In this document: piece by piece, positions 31,805 through 39,635 of the stretch
Numbering within the stretch: position 1 is the first letter of the stretch
Layout of the letters: each line of letters starts with the position of its first letter
DNA from: Caldifarciminota bacterium
Lineage (GTDB): Bacteria > Hydrothermota > Hydrothermia > UBA1063 > CAJXJZ01
Direction of reading: 5' to 3'
NCBI GenBank assembly: GCA_027038175.1
Contig: JALVYB010000008.1
Span: forward strand, 1 to 64,000
DNA length: 64,000 nt
The notes under the pieces: generated by a model
The model's input: only the letters and a program-made list of their open reading frames with translations
Databases searched by the model: none
What the model was told of the DNA's origin: nothing
Made by a program: the position numbers and the translations under genes

Positions 31805-33175
31805 CTATTTTTCAAGTTTTTTAAGTTGTTCTTCGGTTAATATAGATGTGTCTCTTTTCTCGGCTCCTTTCTTTCTCCCTATCACTATCCAGTTGAATTT
31901 TGCGTTTTTATCCCCGGATGCAGAAAGTACAGTAAAGCCCTTAGTAGAGGATTCAGATACATATAATGCACTCCAACTACCGACTGGCGTTACAATTACT
32001 TTTACTGGTACTTTTTCGGATACAGCCTCCTCAAAAATATTATCTCCACCTGATATTTCTGCAAAAGATATAGTTGCTTTACCGTCTTTTAGTTGTCCTG
32101 TCCCACTCATGTAGAAATCTCCATCAGGTGATTCAATTGTGTTGACTGCTCTCCAACCCTTGCTTGTTTTAACTCCTGCCTTGGTCCCACCAGAGAAATA
32201 GCCTTTCCCGATACAGTAAAGGCCGTAACTATAACTTGAAGAAGGAGACTGTATTGATATTCCAAATCGTCCATCCGCTTGACCCTTGTCAACGATTATT
32301 CCGTCACCATTGTCTGTGCTAATCCTAATCCCGGTGGCTGCAGAAGAGGTATTATACATATTAATATCAATACCCGTTTTATCTGCCCAGTTTTCTACCT
32401 TAATTGTATTCCCATGACTCGTTGAAGCATAAATAGCAGGGTCTCCATTAATGGCCTTTAGTGCTGTTGCGTCGTTAACTCCGGCCCATGCTGCCACACC
32501 AACACCGTTTGAGTTGAATGTTTGGCCTGAAACTCCCGCTCCACCGCTTGCATTTGTTTCACCATATATGGCTGCTTGGTTGGATGCCGAACATGTAGCA
32601 TGTATTGCATCTATTCCTGAAGTGCTTGAGTGAACTTCAAGTTTATGAGAGGGGCTTGATGTTCCTATCCCGACGTACCCACTGGTTCTGTAAATATTAC
32701 TTCCTGAAATTGTCCAGTCGTTGTCGCCCCCGCTTATGGTTTGTGGTGCCCAGCTTGAACCTGTCCAAGTAAGTACCTGCCCTGTAGAAGGAGTTGTAGA
32801 TGATATTGGCTTGCCTCTCAAACCTACAACGGTTGGGTTTGTCAAACTTCCGCTCAAATCTCCTCCTGCGCTTGTACCTGAGAGTATGTATCTATTATCT
32901 CCCCATGACTGGTCAAAACTTATAGTAATATCACCTTCTGTGCCTCCACCTGTTAACCCTGTTCCTACATTCACTGAAGTTATGTCTCCGACCTGGTTGG
33001 TGCCTTCTGTCCATGCCTTGGTTGAATCCTTTTGTGAGCCGTTATTCTTTATATTTATGCTATCATTCTTGGTATCTACCTTTTGAAAAAGTTTGTGTTT
33101 CGCAGTATTGTTTGTCTCGGCATTTAAAGATGTTATAAAAAATATTCCCACTAATATTGATATTACTTGCCTCAT
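31805..33175 (-). CDS. Secreted tail-fibre-like repeat protein
   Basis: A 456-residue protein with a signal peptide (MRQVISILVGIFFITSLNA). The central part is rich in Gly, Ser and Thr and has phage-fibre-type motifs: VNVGTGLTGGGTEGDITISFD, GGDLSGSLTNPTVVGLRG, GQVLTWTGSSWAPQ and YVGIGTSSPSHKLEVH. Such sequences form extended trimeric beta-helical fibres. The C-terminal 100 residues (YMSGTGQLKDGKATISF...FNWIVIGRKK) resemble the end domain of similar secreted proteins in Bacteroidota-like genomes; no S74 autoprotease motif was seen. It follows another secreted gene by 22 bp on the same strand. Probably a surface fibre or adhesin; no prophage genes surround it. Confidence 0.6.
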   Translation of the reverse strand: MRQVISILVGIFFITSLNAETNNTAKHKLFQKVDTKNDSINIKNNGSQKDSTKAWTEGTNQVGDITSVNVGTGLTGGGTEGDITISFDQSWGDNRYILSGTSAGGDLSGSLTNPTVVGLRGKPISSTTPSTGQVLTWTGSSWAPQTISGGDNDWTISGSNIYRTSGYVGIGTSSPSHKLEVHSSTSGIDAIHATCSASNQAAIYGETNASGGAGVSGQTFNSNGVGVAAWAGVNDATALKAINGDPAIYASTSHGNTIKVENWADKTGIDINMYNTSSAATGIRISTDNGDGIIVDKGQADGRFGISIQSPSSSYSYGLYCIGKGYFSGGTKAGVKTSKGWRAVNTIESPDGDFYMSGTGQLKDGKATISFAEISGGDNIFEEAVSEKVPVKVIVTPVGSWSALYVSESSTKGFTVLSASGDKNAKFNWIVIGRKKGAEKRDTSILTEEQLKKLEK

Positions 33176-33197
33176 AATTTATCCTCCTTTTTAATTT

Positions 33198-33986
33198 TTA
33201 ATTTATTACGCTTATTTTTTTGATCATAGTTTTATCGGAATATTCAATTTTTATAAAGTATATTCCACTTTTGAGTTTTTCTCCAGATTTTTTAAGATGG
33301 AATATACTTGTATGGTTTCCTCGTTCCATCACTCCATCAAATAATTTCAATACCCTTTTACCGCTTATATCGTATAACTCTATTTTACCTGTGGATGTAT
33401 GTGGTACTGCATATCTTACCACTAAGTTATCTGTTGTAGGATTGGGGTATACTGATAAAACTCGAAATGTGTGAGGCAGATTGTCTTGCTTTTCTTTAAT
33501 AGAGACGTAGGATGTTAAACAAGATAATATTATATCAGTCCCATTGTTGCTAACGCTGAATCCGGAGATTGCATAGTCTTGTGGGGCAGTATAGTCTTGG
33601 AAGGCAATTCCTGTCCATTTGGATTTTAATATATCGTAAGTATTGCCCAGATTTGTTACGGCAGATAAAGTTACATAGCCGCTTGCATCGGGAGTGGACG
33701 TTGTAAATCCTGTTACATACTCTTCTGATGAGGATGGAGAGAATCCCTGTACTGCAACTCCTTCCCATTTGCTCCTGAAAAAGGTATATTCTGTACCACT
33801 TTGAGAGATTGCAGTTAAGTATACATAGCCGCTGGCATCTGGACCGGATGTGGAAAATCTAACGATAGGTTCTCCTGCATCGAATGGTTGTAGTCCTGTT
33901 CCCTGGAGGTTTGTTTTTAGTATTTCTTGTGCTCCCAGGGAAGATGCCACTATTACTATAGCCCATAACCACTTAGTTTTGCACAT
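33198..33986 (-). CDS. Secreted protein with T9SS-type C-terminal sorting domain
   Basis: A 262-residue protein. Signal peptide MCKTKWLWAIVIVASSLGAQ. Two similar repeats of about 50 residues follow (FSTSGPDASGYVYLTAISQSG...FFRSKWEGVAVQ and FTTSTPDASGYVTLSAVTNLG...ILKSKWTGIAFQ), then a third, degenerate one. The last 80 residues carry SVYPNPTTDNLVVRY, ELYDISGKRVLKL and LKSGIYFIKIEY, a textbook T9SS type A sorting domain. AAAAGGAGGTGTC precedes the ATG. It is the first gene of a two-gene operon with the tail-fibre-like protein; the repeats may bind a surface ligand. Confidence 0.72.
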   Translation of the reverse strand: MCKTKWLWAIVIVASSLGAQEILKTNLQGTGLQPFDAGEPIVRFSTSGPDASGYVYLTAISQSGTEYTFFRSKWEGVAVQGFSPSSSEEYVTGFTTSTPDASGYVTLSAVTNLGNTYDILKSKWTGIAFQDYTAPQDYAISGFSVSNNGTDIILSCLTSYVSIKEKQDNLPHTFRVLSVYPNPTTDNLVVRYAVPHTSTGKIELYDISGKRVLKLFDGVMERGNHTSIFHLKKSGEKLKSGIYFIKIEYSDKTMIKKISVIN

Positions 33987-34381
33987 GACACCTCCTTTTT
34001 GATATACATTACTAAGTATAAACTCAAAAAAAAATCAACTAATGAATATGTTTTGAAAAGTAGTAGGTGTAAATTTTGTGAGCATAATCGCGCAAGGGAG
34101 TTAATTGCTATGATAAAGTAAAAATAAACAGGCAGGAAGATTCTCAGGAGATAAAAAAATAAGATGGAGAGAGGAAAAATAAAGCAGTTATATCCTATAG
34201 AAGAATTTGGATTAAATTAATTGCTTTGGTTGTAAAGATACTACTTCATAGGTGAGAAAAGAAGTTAATATTAACGGCTTCTTTATTCAATTTTCTTTTT
34301 TCTTTGTCTCCGTCTCCGGAATTTTTTGCTTAAGGAGTATATTTATTGGACTTAAGTTATTCCCTTTTAGTCAATTATTAG
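33987..34381. other. Intergenic region, no gene seen
   Basis: 395 bp of AT-rich sequence between two minus-strand units. I see no coding frame of convincing composition on either strand. It contains a hairpin at 34258-34284 and, near 33987-34060, the leader of the secreted gene. Confidence 0.6.
34258..34284 (-). terminator. Possible weak terminator of the AlbA_2 gene
   Basis: AAAGAAG (34258-34264) and CTTCTTT (34278-34284) pair around a 13-nt loop that contains the palindrome GTTAATATTAAC. On the minus strand the stem is followed by TTC and T-rich sequence. The stem is AT-rich and lies about 100 bp after the stop codon, so support is modest. Confidence 0.35.
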
Positions 34382-35719
34382 TCATTTATTAGTCAATTTG
34401 GTCAATTCATAAGCAATCCCTGCCCCTGCTTTACCTATTTTCGTAAATATTTTCTTTTCAACGAGTTGTTTTAAATCTAAGGTAGCCATTTGTCTTGATA
34501 TACCATTCAATTCCTTATACTCTTTATTCGTTATCCTGCCTCTTTCTTTTACATACATCACAGCCTTTATCTGCCTTTCATTCAATCCCAATTCTCTTAA
34601 ATACTCTTCCGTATAAATATCCTTCCTGAAATAGAGAGAAAACCCGCCCATTTCTTCTTTGAATTCGGGTTCAGGCAAACCTGCAATTTTCAAGTTATCA
34701 ATTATTCTCCCTGTCCCTGTTCCCATCTCTTCTATCAATCCCGCAAGATAAAAGATGTGAACGATTAAGGGGTTTCTTGGAACAGAGGAATGTGGCTTTT
34801 TTAACTGCTCAAGAGTAATCCCTTCAGGCAAACCACCAATGTTAAAAAACCACATATAATCATCAAATATTTTAATCTGAGTTTGCACATTCCACCTGAA
34901 ATAATCTCTATGAATTAAGGCGTTTATCAGTGCTTCCCTTATCGCAGGAAGAGGGTAATCCCATATTTCATCCCTTACGAGTCCTTTTATTTCATATTTC
35001 ACATTTATGAAGTTCTTTATTGCTTCCTCTCCCTCTACAACCTGATTGAAGAGGTTTCCTCCTATCAGCCTGTCCCCGATGGGCGTTATTTCATTCTTTA
35101 ACCTTATTACTCTTAAAACAGCGTTTAAGAAAAATTTTTGTGGGTCTTTTCCGAACAACATTATTGCTGCATTTGTTAATTTACCGTTATTAGACAGTTT
35201 TAGATGTTCAAAGAGTACTTTTATATCTGTATCCTCATCAAAAGATTCCAATCTACCTTTTGATCTTGCCATCCTTACGAACTTTCTCACAGTCTCCTTA
35301 TCTATATCATCAAAACCTGATTCATCATTTATCAGAGAATCCCAGTTAGTGCCTTTGACGAAGAAATGTTTTAGTTTTTCAGGCTTCATTTCTCGTGTGG
35401 TATTTCCTACTCTTTCATAATATATTCCATTCAAGGATACTGGAATCTGAGATTTATGGACTGAAATCTTTAAAATTTTCTTGCCATCTATCTCTTCAAT
35501 CTCAATGTCGGGGTGAATGCCAAGTTTTCCTACAATCTTTTCTGTAATTTTCTCAAGTTCAGTATTTGAAATATCTATACCCTTTACTTTTCCATCATCT
35601 GATACGCCTATTACCACTGTTCCGCCATCTGTGTTAGCAAAGGCACACAAATCTCTTAATGCTCTGTCTCCAAATTTTTCTTTATAGTCTATGTTCTTTT
35701 GTTCAATGTCATCTTTCAT
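34382..35719 (-). CDS. AlbA_2/Schlafen-type ATP-binding regulator with HTH
   Basis: A 445-residue protein. The N-terminal AlbA_2 domain (about 1-120) has IDYKEKFGDRALRDLCAFANTDGGTVVIGVSDDGKVKGI. The middle part (about 190-370) resembles the HATPase_c_4 region of putative RecG-like regulators: REALINALIHRDYF and GGLPEGITLEQLKKPHSSVPRNPLI. A winged helix lies at the C-terminus (GRITNKEYKELNGISRQMATLDLKQLVEKKIF). Start: ATG at 35719 overlaps the TGA of the hsdM remnant (ATGA), giving MKDDIEQKNIDYKE; an ATG four codons upstream is possible. These proteins often lie in defence loci. The gene is intact although its neighbour is broken. Confidence 0.75.
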   Translation of the reverse strand: MKDDIEQKNIDYKEKFGDRALRDLCAFANTDGGTVVIGVSDDGKVKGIDISNTELEKITEKIVGKLGIHPDIEIEEIDGKKILKISVHKSQIPVSLNGIYYERVGNTTREMKPEKLKHFFVKGTNWDSLINDESGFDDIDKETVRKFVRMARSKGRLESFDEDTDIKVLFEHLKLSNNGKLTNAAIMLFGKDPQKFFLNAVLRVIRLKNEITPIGDRLIGGNLFNQVVEGEEAIKNFINVKYEIKGLVRDEIWDYPLPAIREALINALIHRDYFRWNVQTQIKIFDDYMWFFNIGGLPEGITLEQLKKPHSSVPRNPLIVHIFYLAGLIEEMGTGTGRIIDNLKIAGLPEPEFKEEMGGFSLYFRKDIYTEEYLRELGLNERQIKAVMYVKERGRITNKEYKELNGISRQMATLDLKQLVEKKIFTKIGKAGAGIAYELTKLTNK

Positions 35720-36505
35720 TTCAATTCCCATCCCAACGCCTTAAAAACCTCTTTTACCTTCTCCGTTAATTCTCTTTCCTCACAAACTCCGTTGATTCCT
35801 GTCCATATATTGAAAGGAGCGCTTTTTCTCTTCCTTCTTTTTCCATCTTTTCAAGGGCTGAGACAAAGAATCCACCGCTTCCACAGGCTGGATCAAAGAT
35901 TCTTCCCTCTTTAACATCAAGTATTTCAATAATCAATCTGGTCAAACTTCTTGGAGTGTAGAACTCCCCGCCTTTTTTACCTTCTGCTTCTGTGAATTTC
36001 CCCAGGAAATACTCATATATTCTCCCAAATATATCCTTTCCTTTGTGTTCATCACCAAAATCAATGCTTGAAAAAACATTTATAGATAGGCAAGGTCATC
36101 CGGGCTAAGGTTAATTTTTGTGTATATCTTTGGGATAACATTTTTAAGTTGTCTGGGATATTCTTTTTCAAGAATCTCTATTGCATTGTCCAGAATTTCT
36201 CCAATGTTTGGCTGGTTTGCATTTTTCTTTATATAGTCCCAGCGTGCTTTTTCAGGAACGTACATGGTGCCATCTGCAATATATACATCTCTGTCTTCCA
36301 TAAGATAATTTTTAAACTCAGATGGTACTTCATTGACTTCCTCTTTTATAAGTTCTTTTTGTTTTTCTTCGAATGCAAAAGATACGTATCTCAAAAAGAT
36401 TAAACCCAAAACAACGTACTTATATTCATGAACTTCAACTTTTTTTCTTAATTTGTCAGCGGCTTTCCATAGTTTATTTTCAAAGTTTATATCTTTTTCT
36501 GACAT
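35716..36505 (-). pseudogene. hsdM: Decayed type I restriction-modification methyltransferase (hsdM)
   Basis: The minus strand from ATG 36505 encodes 141 residues of an HsdM N-terminal domain (LWKAADKLRKKVEVHEYKYVVLGLIFLRYVSFAFEEK) and stops at 36080. The next part is in another frame: FSSIDFGDEHKGKDIFGRIYEYFLGKF, GGEFYTPRSL and the methyltransferase motif I DPACGSGGFF, ending IYGQEST at about 35790 with a stop at 35766. A third frame then gives RELTEKVKEVFKALGWELK and TGA at 35716, which looks like an HsdM C-terminus. HsdM is normally about 500 residues; motif IV (NPPF) and the region after it are missing. So the gene has a frameshift plus an internal deletion with shift. No hsdS or hsdR is in the window. 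Confidence 0.75.
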
Positions 36506-36540
36506 AGTGCATGCCCCCTTGCTTTGCCGGTATGTGATTG

Positions 36541-36567
36541 GTACAAATTATTTGTATCATTTTGTAC
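36541..36567. promoter_or_regulatory. Operator-like inverted repeats before the hsdM remnant
   Basis: TACAAAT (36542-36548), one base, ATTTGTA (36550-36556) is a perfect palindrome; a further TTTTGTAC half-site at 36560-36567 pairs with GTACAAA at 36541-36547. The sites lie directly downstream of the -10 box of the minus-strand promoter, where a repressor would block transcription. Confidence 0.5.
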
Positions 36568-36568
36568 T

Positions 36569-36596
36569 ATTATAAAGAATAACCCTTAAAAATCAA
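36569..36596 (-). promoter_or_regulatory. Promoter of the hsdM remnant/AlbA_2 unit
   Basis: On the minus strand TTGATT (36596-36591), 16-bp spacer, perfect TATAAT (36574-36569). The start codon of hsdM at 36505 follows AAGGGGG. Confidence 0.5.
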
Positions 36597-36611
36597 AGTT
36601 TGATAGTGGCA

Positions 36612-36637
36612 AGTTAATCGTGTCAATCATTGAGTAC
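36612..36637 (+). repeat. 26-bp imperfect direct repeat, copy A
   Basis: Begins AGTTAATCGTGTC and ends TTGAGTAC; 22 of 26 bases match copy B at 37459-37484 in the same orientation. The two copies flank the membrane protein gene 36801-37400. They could be ends of a lost mobile element. No other gene is seen in 36506-36800. Confidence 0.45.
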
Positions 36638-36800
36638 TTTCATTTTCAAAAAAAGCAAGAAAAGTACGTGAATTAAGGACAATCATCTGAATTTCCTGGA
36701 TTACGTTTATAGAACTTTGTTTTTGCCTTAAATACTTCCCAATAATACCCGTTCTTGCCTCCCTCTGTCTATTCCATTAACATTTACGAATAATCTAAAT

Positions 36801-37400
36801 ATGCATAACTTAAACATAGTAAATAAACTGGGTGAGAGGGATTGGAAAGTCAGGGTGCTATATGCCTTTGTTTTCTTCTTCGTATTGCTTGCTCTTTCCT
36901 ATGCGGTGGGGTTTGTGCTGTTGCCAGAGGGGAGTCTTAAGAAGTTGCCTTTTCCTGTGTTCGGTGTTTTTAAGGGACAGGAGGCATTCGTATCGCTGTT
37001 TATCAAAACCCTTGTTTACAACATTTTCATGCTTGCGTTTATTGTACTTATGAATATATTCAGGGTGCGCTCATTTACATTCGGTTATCTGCCTTTATAC
37101 GCCAACACCATCATTCTTGGGCTATTCGCCGGAACGAATTCATTCTCCGGGGGTATCTCCGCATATACCACTCAGGGCTTTTTGTTGTTTTTAAGAGTTG
37201 GATTTCTCGAATTCTCTGCTTACATTCTGGCTGCTACTGCAACAGTGAATTTTGCCATGTATCACGCGGATAAATGGAGAGGCGATAGTTTTAAGAAGGT
37301 GAAAGACCTTAGAGATTTAAAACTTTCTCCTCAGGAAGTTATCCTTTTAATCTTAGCAATTATACTTCTGGTGGTTGCAGCCTTTAATGAGTGGCGATAA
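36801..37400 (+). CDS. Integral membrane protein, SpoIIM/DUF95-like
   Basis: A 199-residue protein with about five hydrophobic segments (22-43, 65-85, 95-115, 125-150 and 177-196). The segment LFLRVGFLEFSAYILAATATV resembles the (H/R)GxxE(L/F)xA signature of SpoIIM-family proteins, where the acidic residue inside a helix is conserved. No clear ribosome site precedes the ATG. It stands alone, between two copies of a 26-bp repeat. Function unknown; members of this family are not restricted to spore formers, so no sporulation role should be assumed. Confidence 0.55.
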   Translation: MHNLNIVNKLGERDWKVRVLYAFVFFFVLLALSYAVGFVLLPEGSLKKLPFPVFGVFKGQEAFVSLFIKTLVYNIFMLAFIVLMNIFRVRSFTFGYLPLYANTIILGLFAGTNSFSGGISAYTTQGFLLFLRVGFLEFSAYILAATATVNFAMYHADKWRGDSFKKVKDLRDLKLSPQEVILLILAIILLVVAAFNEWR

Positions 37401-37458
37401 ACGTAAAGATTAATGTAGAATGATGATTTCCTATGGTTCCGCATTTCAGGTGGTGTTC

Positions 37459-37484
37459 AGTTAATTGTGTAAATCATTAAGAAC
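37459..37484 (+). repeat. 26-bp imperfect direct repeat, copy B
   Basis: Begins AGTTAATTGTGTA and ends TTAAGAAC; 22 of 26 bases match copy A (36612-36637). It is preceded by GGTGGTGTTC. The surrounding stretch 37401-37668 has no other gene; a TATAAT at 37609-37614 with no good -35 may serve the next operon. Confidence 0.45.
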
Positions 37485-37668
37485 AGATCCTTTTTCGAGG
37501 TAAGACATATTTAATACCGGTATCTGATTTTTTTACTTATCAATCTGAGGTGTTTTTTCCCATGCAATCTGTTTGCTCCCATTATTTTTAATTTCACCCG
37601 AGTTAAATTATAATCATTATAAAATGTTAGGGCTGTGCCCTGATGGATTGAAAACAAAGGAGGTGTTT

Positions 37669-38427
37669 ATGAAAAAGTCCATTTTACTAATACTCATGGG
37701 TATTCTAATCACCGGTGGCATGGCTTATGCGCAGGAAGATACCGTGTTTGTTTATGGGCCTGGTGGACCATATCCTGCTATAAATGAGGCCGCTTCAGTG
37801 TACAGCAGGGAAAATAACGTTGTGGTTAAAGTTATAAAAGGTCCTGTATCAAGATGGGAGAAGGCAGCAAAGCAAAATGCAGATATAATTTATAGTGGGT
37901 CCGAAAATATGATGACCCAATTTTGCAGGCGATTTGGCATCATAATGAAAAATACGGTTACTCCGTTATACCTCAGGAAATCTGGTTTACTTGTGAGGCC
38001 GGGTAATCCAAAACATATAAAGTCCTTTTCTGACATATTAAAACCCGGTATTCGTATTTTGGTTGTTTCTGGTGCGGGATTGATCGGTGTCTGGGAAGAT
38101 ATGATTGGTAGAACCAAGAGTATAGACAGTTTGAAAATGCTCAGACGGAATATTGCCTTTTTTGCGCCTAACAGCGGGGTTGCAAAGAAAAGATGGATTC
38201 AGGATACTACCTTGGACGTATGGTTAACATGGAACATATGGCAGGTTGCCAATCCCGACCTTGCCGATTTTGTACCCGTTGATGAAAAATATACAATTTA
38301 CCGTGATTGTGCTATTGCACTTACCACAAATGGTGTAAAGAAAAAGGAAGCGTTGGGTTTCTTTAATTTTCTGACAAGTGAAAGAGCCAGGGGTATCTTC
38401 AAAAAATGGGGATGGATGACAGATTGA
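37669..38427 (+). CDS. AcfC-like periplasmic substrate-binding protein
   Basis: A 252-residue protein of the type II periplasmic binding fold. Signal peptide MKKSILLILMGILITGGMAYAQ. Family motifs: VYGPGGPYPAINEAASVYS, IKGPVSRWEKAAKQNADIIYSGSENMM, and a DVWLTWNIW segment in the second lobe. This matches the AcfC group (accessory colonization factor; distant relatives of sulfate/molybdate-binding proteins). Start: ATG 37669 after AAAGGAGGTG; a longer reading from 37573 lacks a ribosome site. The next gene, 22 bp on, is a YeeE/YedE sulfur-compound transporter, so the ligand may be a sulfur oxyanion (inference). Confidence 0.75.
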   Translation: MKKSILLILMGILITGGMAYAQEDTVFVYGPGGPYPAINEAASVYSRENNVVVKVIKGPVSRWEKAAKQNADIIYSGSENMMTQFCRRFGIIMKNTVTPLYLRKSGLLVRPGNPKHIKSFSDILKPGIRILVVSGAGLIGVWEDMIGRTKSIDSLKMLRRNIAFFAPNSGVAKKRWIQDTTLDVWLTWNIWQVANPDLADFVPVDEKYTIYRDCAIALTTNGVKKKEALGFFNFLTSERARGIFKKWGWMTD

Positions 38428-38449
38428 GTTAAAATAAGGAGAATAAACG

Positions 38450-39469
38450 ATGACAATAATGATTATAATATTAGGATTGATTTTTGGTGCCATACTGGAA
38501 TATGCAAATTTGAATAAGTTTGATGTAATAAGTGGACTTGCTTTAAAAGAGGATTTAAGAGTGGCGAAAGCAATAGCAATGGCAATTGGCACAGGTGCTA
38601 TTTTGATAAATATTGAGATTGCGCTGGGTTTTGCCGCCTATCATATAAAACCGTTTGTTTTGGGTGGAGTAGTAATAGGTGGGCTAATTTTCGGAGCAGG
38701 GATGGCTATTTTAGGTTACTGTCCTGGCACACTGGCAGTGTCTATGGGAGAGGGCGCCCTTGATGCAGTTTTGGGGGTTGTCGGAGGACTATTGGCTGGA
38801 GTGGTTTACACCCTGATTTTGCCTTTTATAAATCCCATTCTCGGACCCAATTTGGGTGCTGTGTCATTGTATTCGTTGCTTGGATCTAATGCCCTGTTTT
38901 TTATTCTCTTGTTTCCTGTCGCTATCGGCTTTATTGCTATATCCCTCTGGCTTCACAAAATAGACAGGAATAAAACTAAGAGGTGGATTTATGCAGGTAT
39001 TGGCCTGGGACTTTTGAACATGGTTGTATTTGCCTCATCTGTCGCCAACAGGCCCATTGGAGCATCAACAGCATATCCTTATCTTGCAGACCTTGTAACC
39101 GGTCTAACTAAGAACAATTATTTTAACAAAATTAAGACACCTGGTAACTGGGAAGTAAAGTTTCTTTTTGGTGCGTTCCTTGCCGGGCTTTTAATCTCAC
39201 TGTTAAAAGGTAACTTTAAGTTAAAACTTGTACATGAAAACTGGCTAAAACATAAAGGGAGTTCAGGAACGAAAAGGGCTATCTGGGCATTTATTGGAGG
39301 TTTTTTATTAATACTTGGTGCGAGAATGGCAGGTGGGTGCACAAGTGGCCATATTCTCTCAGGTGGGATGCAACTTGCTTTTAGCAGTTTAACGTTTGCC
39401 GTGTTTGTTTTTATTTCACTACTTTTTACTGGCAAATTGTTTTATAACTCTGGGAAATTTAGAGAATAA
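38450..39469 (+). CDS. YeeE/YedE-family transporter (sulfur compound import)
   Basis: A 339-residue membrane protein with about nine or ten hydrophobic segments in two pseudo-repeats. Each half has a cysteine-bearing signature: GAGMAILGYCPGTLAVSMGEG and GARMAGGCTSGHILSGG, which in characterised YeeE (TsuA) conduct thiosulfate by cysteine contacts. RPIGASTAYPYLADLVTG between them is also typical. A ribosome site AAGGAG lies upstream. Pairing with a binding protein is uncommon for this family, in which small TusA-like proteins are the usual partners. It may feed sulfur to the sulfhydrogenase or to biosynthesis (inference). Confidence 0.82.
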   Translation: MTIMIIILGLIFGAILEYANLNKFDVISGLALKEDLRVAKAIAMAIGTGAILINIEIALGFAAYHIKPFVLGGVVIGGLIFGAGMAILGYCPGTLAVSMGEGALDAVLGVVGGLLAGVVYTLILPFINPILGPNLGAVSLYSLLGSNALFFILLFPVAIGFIAISLWLHKIDRNKTKRWIYAGIGLGLLNMVVFASSVANRPIGASTAYPYLADLVTGLTKNNYFNKIKTPGNWEVKFLFGAFLAGLLISLLKGNFKLKLVHENWLKHKGSSGTKRAIWAFIGGFLLILGARMAGGCTSGHILSGGMQLAFSSLTFAVFVFISLLFTGKLFYNSGKFRE

Positions 39470-39493
39470 GGTTGGAATTTTTCGGGGACGGTA

Positions 39494-39507
39494 ATATCAC
39501 GTGATAT
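39494..39507. promoter_or_regulatory. Perfect 14-bp palindrome, possible operator
   Basis: ATATCACGTGATAT is fully self-complementary. It lies 48 bp before the -35 of the copper ATPase promoter. The regulator that would bind it is not encoded nearby and I cannot name its family. Confidence 0.45.
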
Positions 39508-39554
39508 GTTATGATTATTCATGCAAAATTAGACATACTTTCATTCCTAAAAAT

Positions 39555-39583
39555 TTGCAAAAACAGGGAGTGTGGAATAAAAT
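39555..39583 (+). promoter_or_regulatory. Promoter of the copper ATPase/ZIP operon
   Basis: TTGCAA at 39555-39560, 17-bp spacer, TAAAAT at 39578-39583; the gene starts at 39636 after AAGGGGG. Confidence 0.5.
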
Positions 39584-39635
39584 TTGGATAGTTTTGTAAT
39601 TATTATTGTTTGTACTGGAAAATAAGGGGGTATGT

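Noticed and set aside
31805-33175. Tail-fibre-like gene as evidence of a prophage
   Set aside because: It has a signal peptide and no capsid, terminase, integrase or lysis gene is near; it is better explained as a secreted fibre protein.
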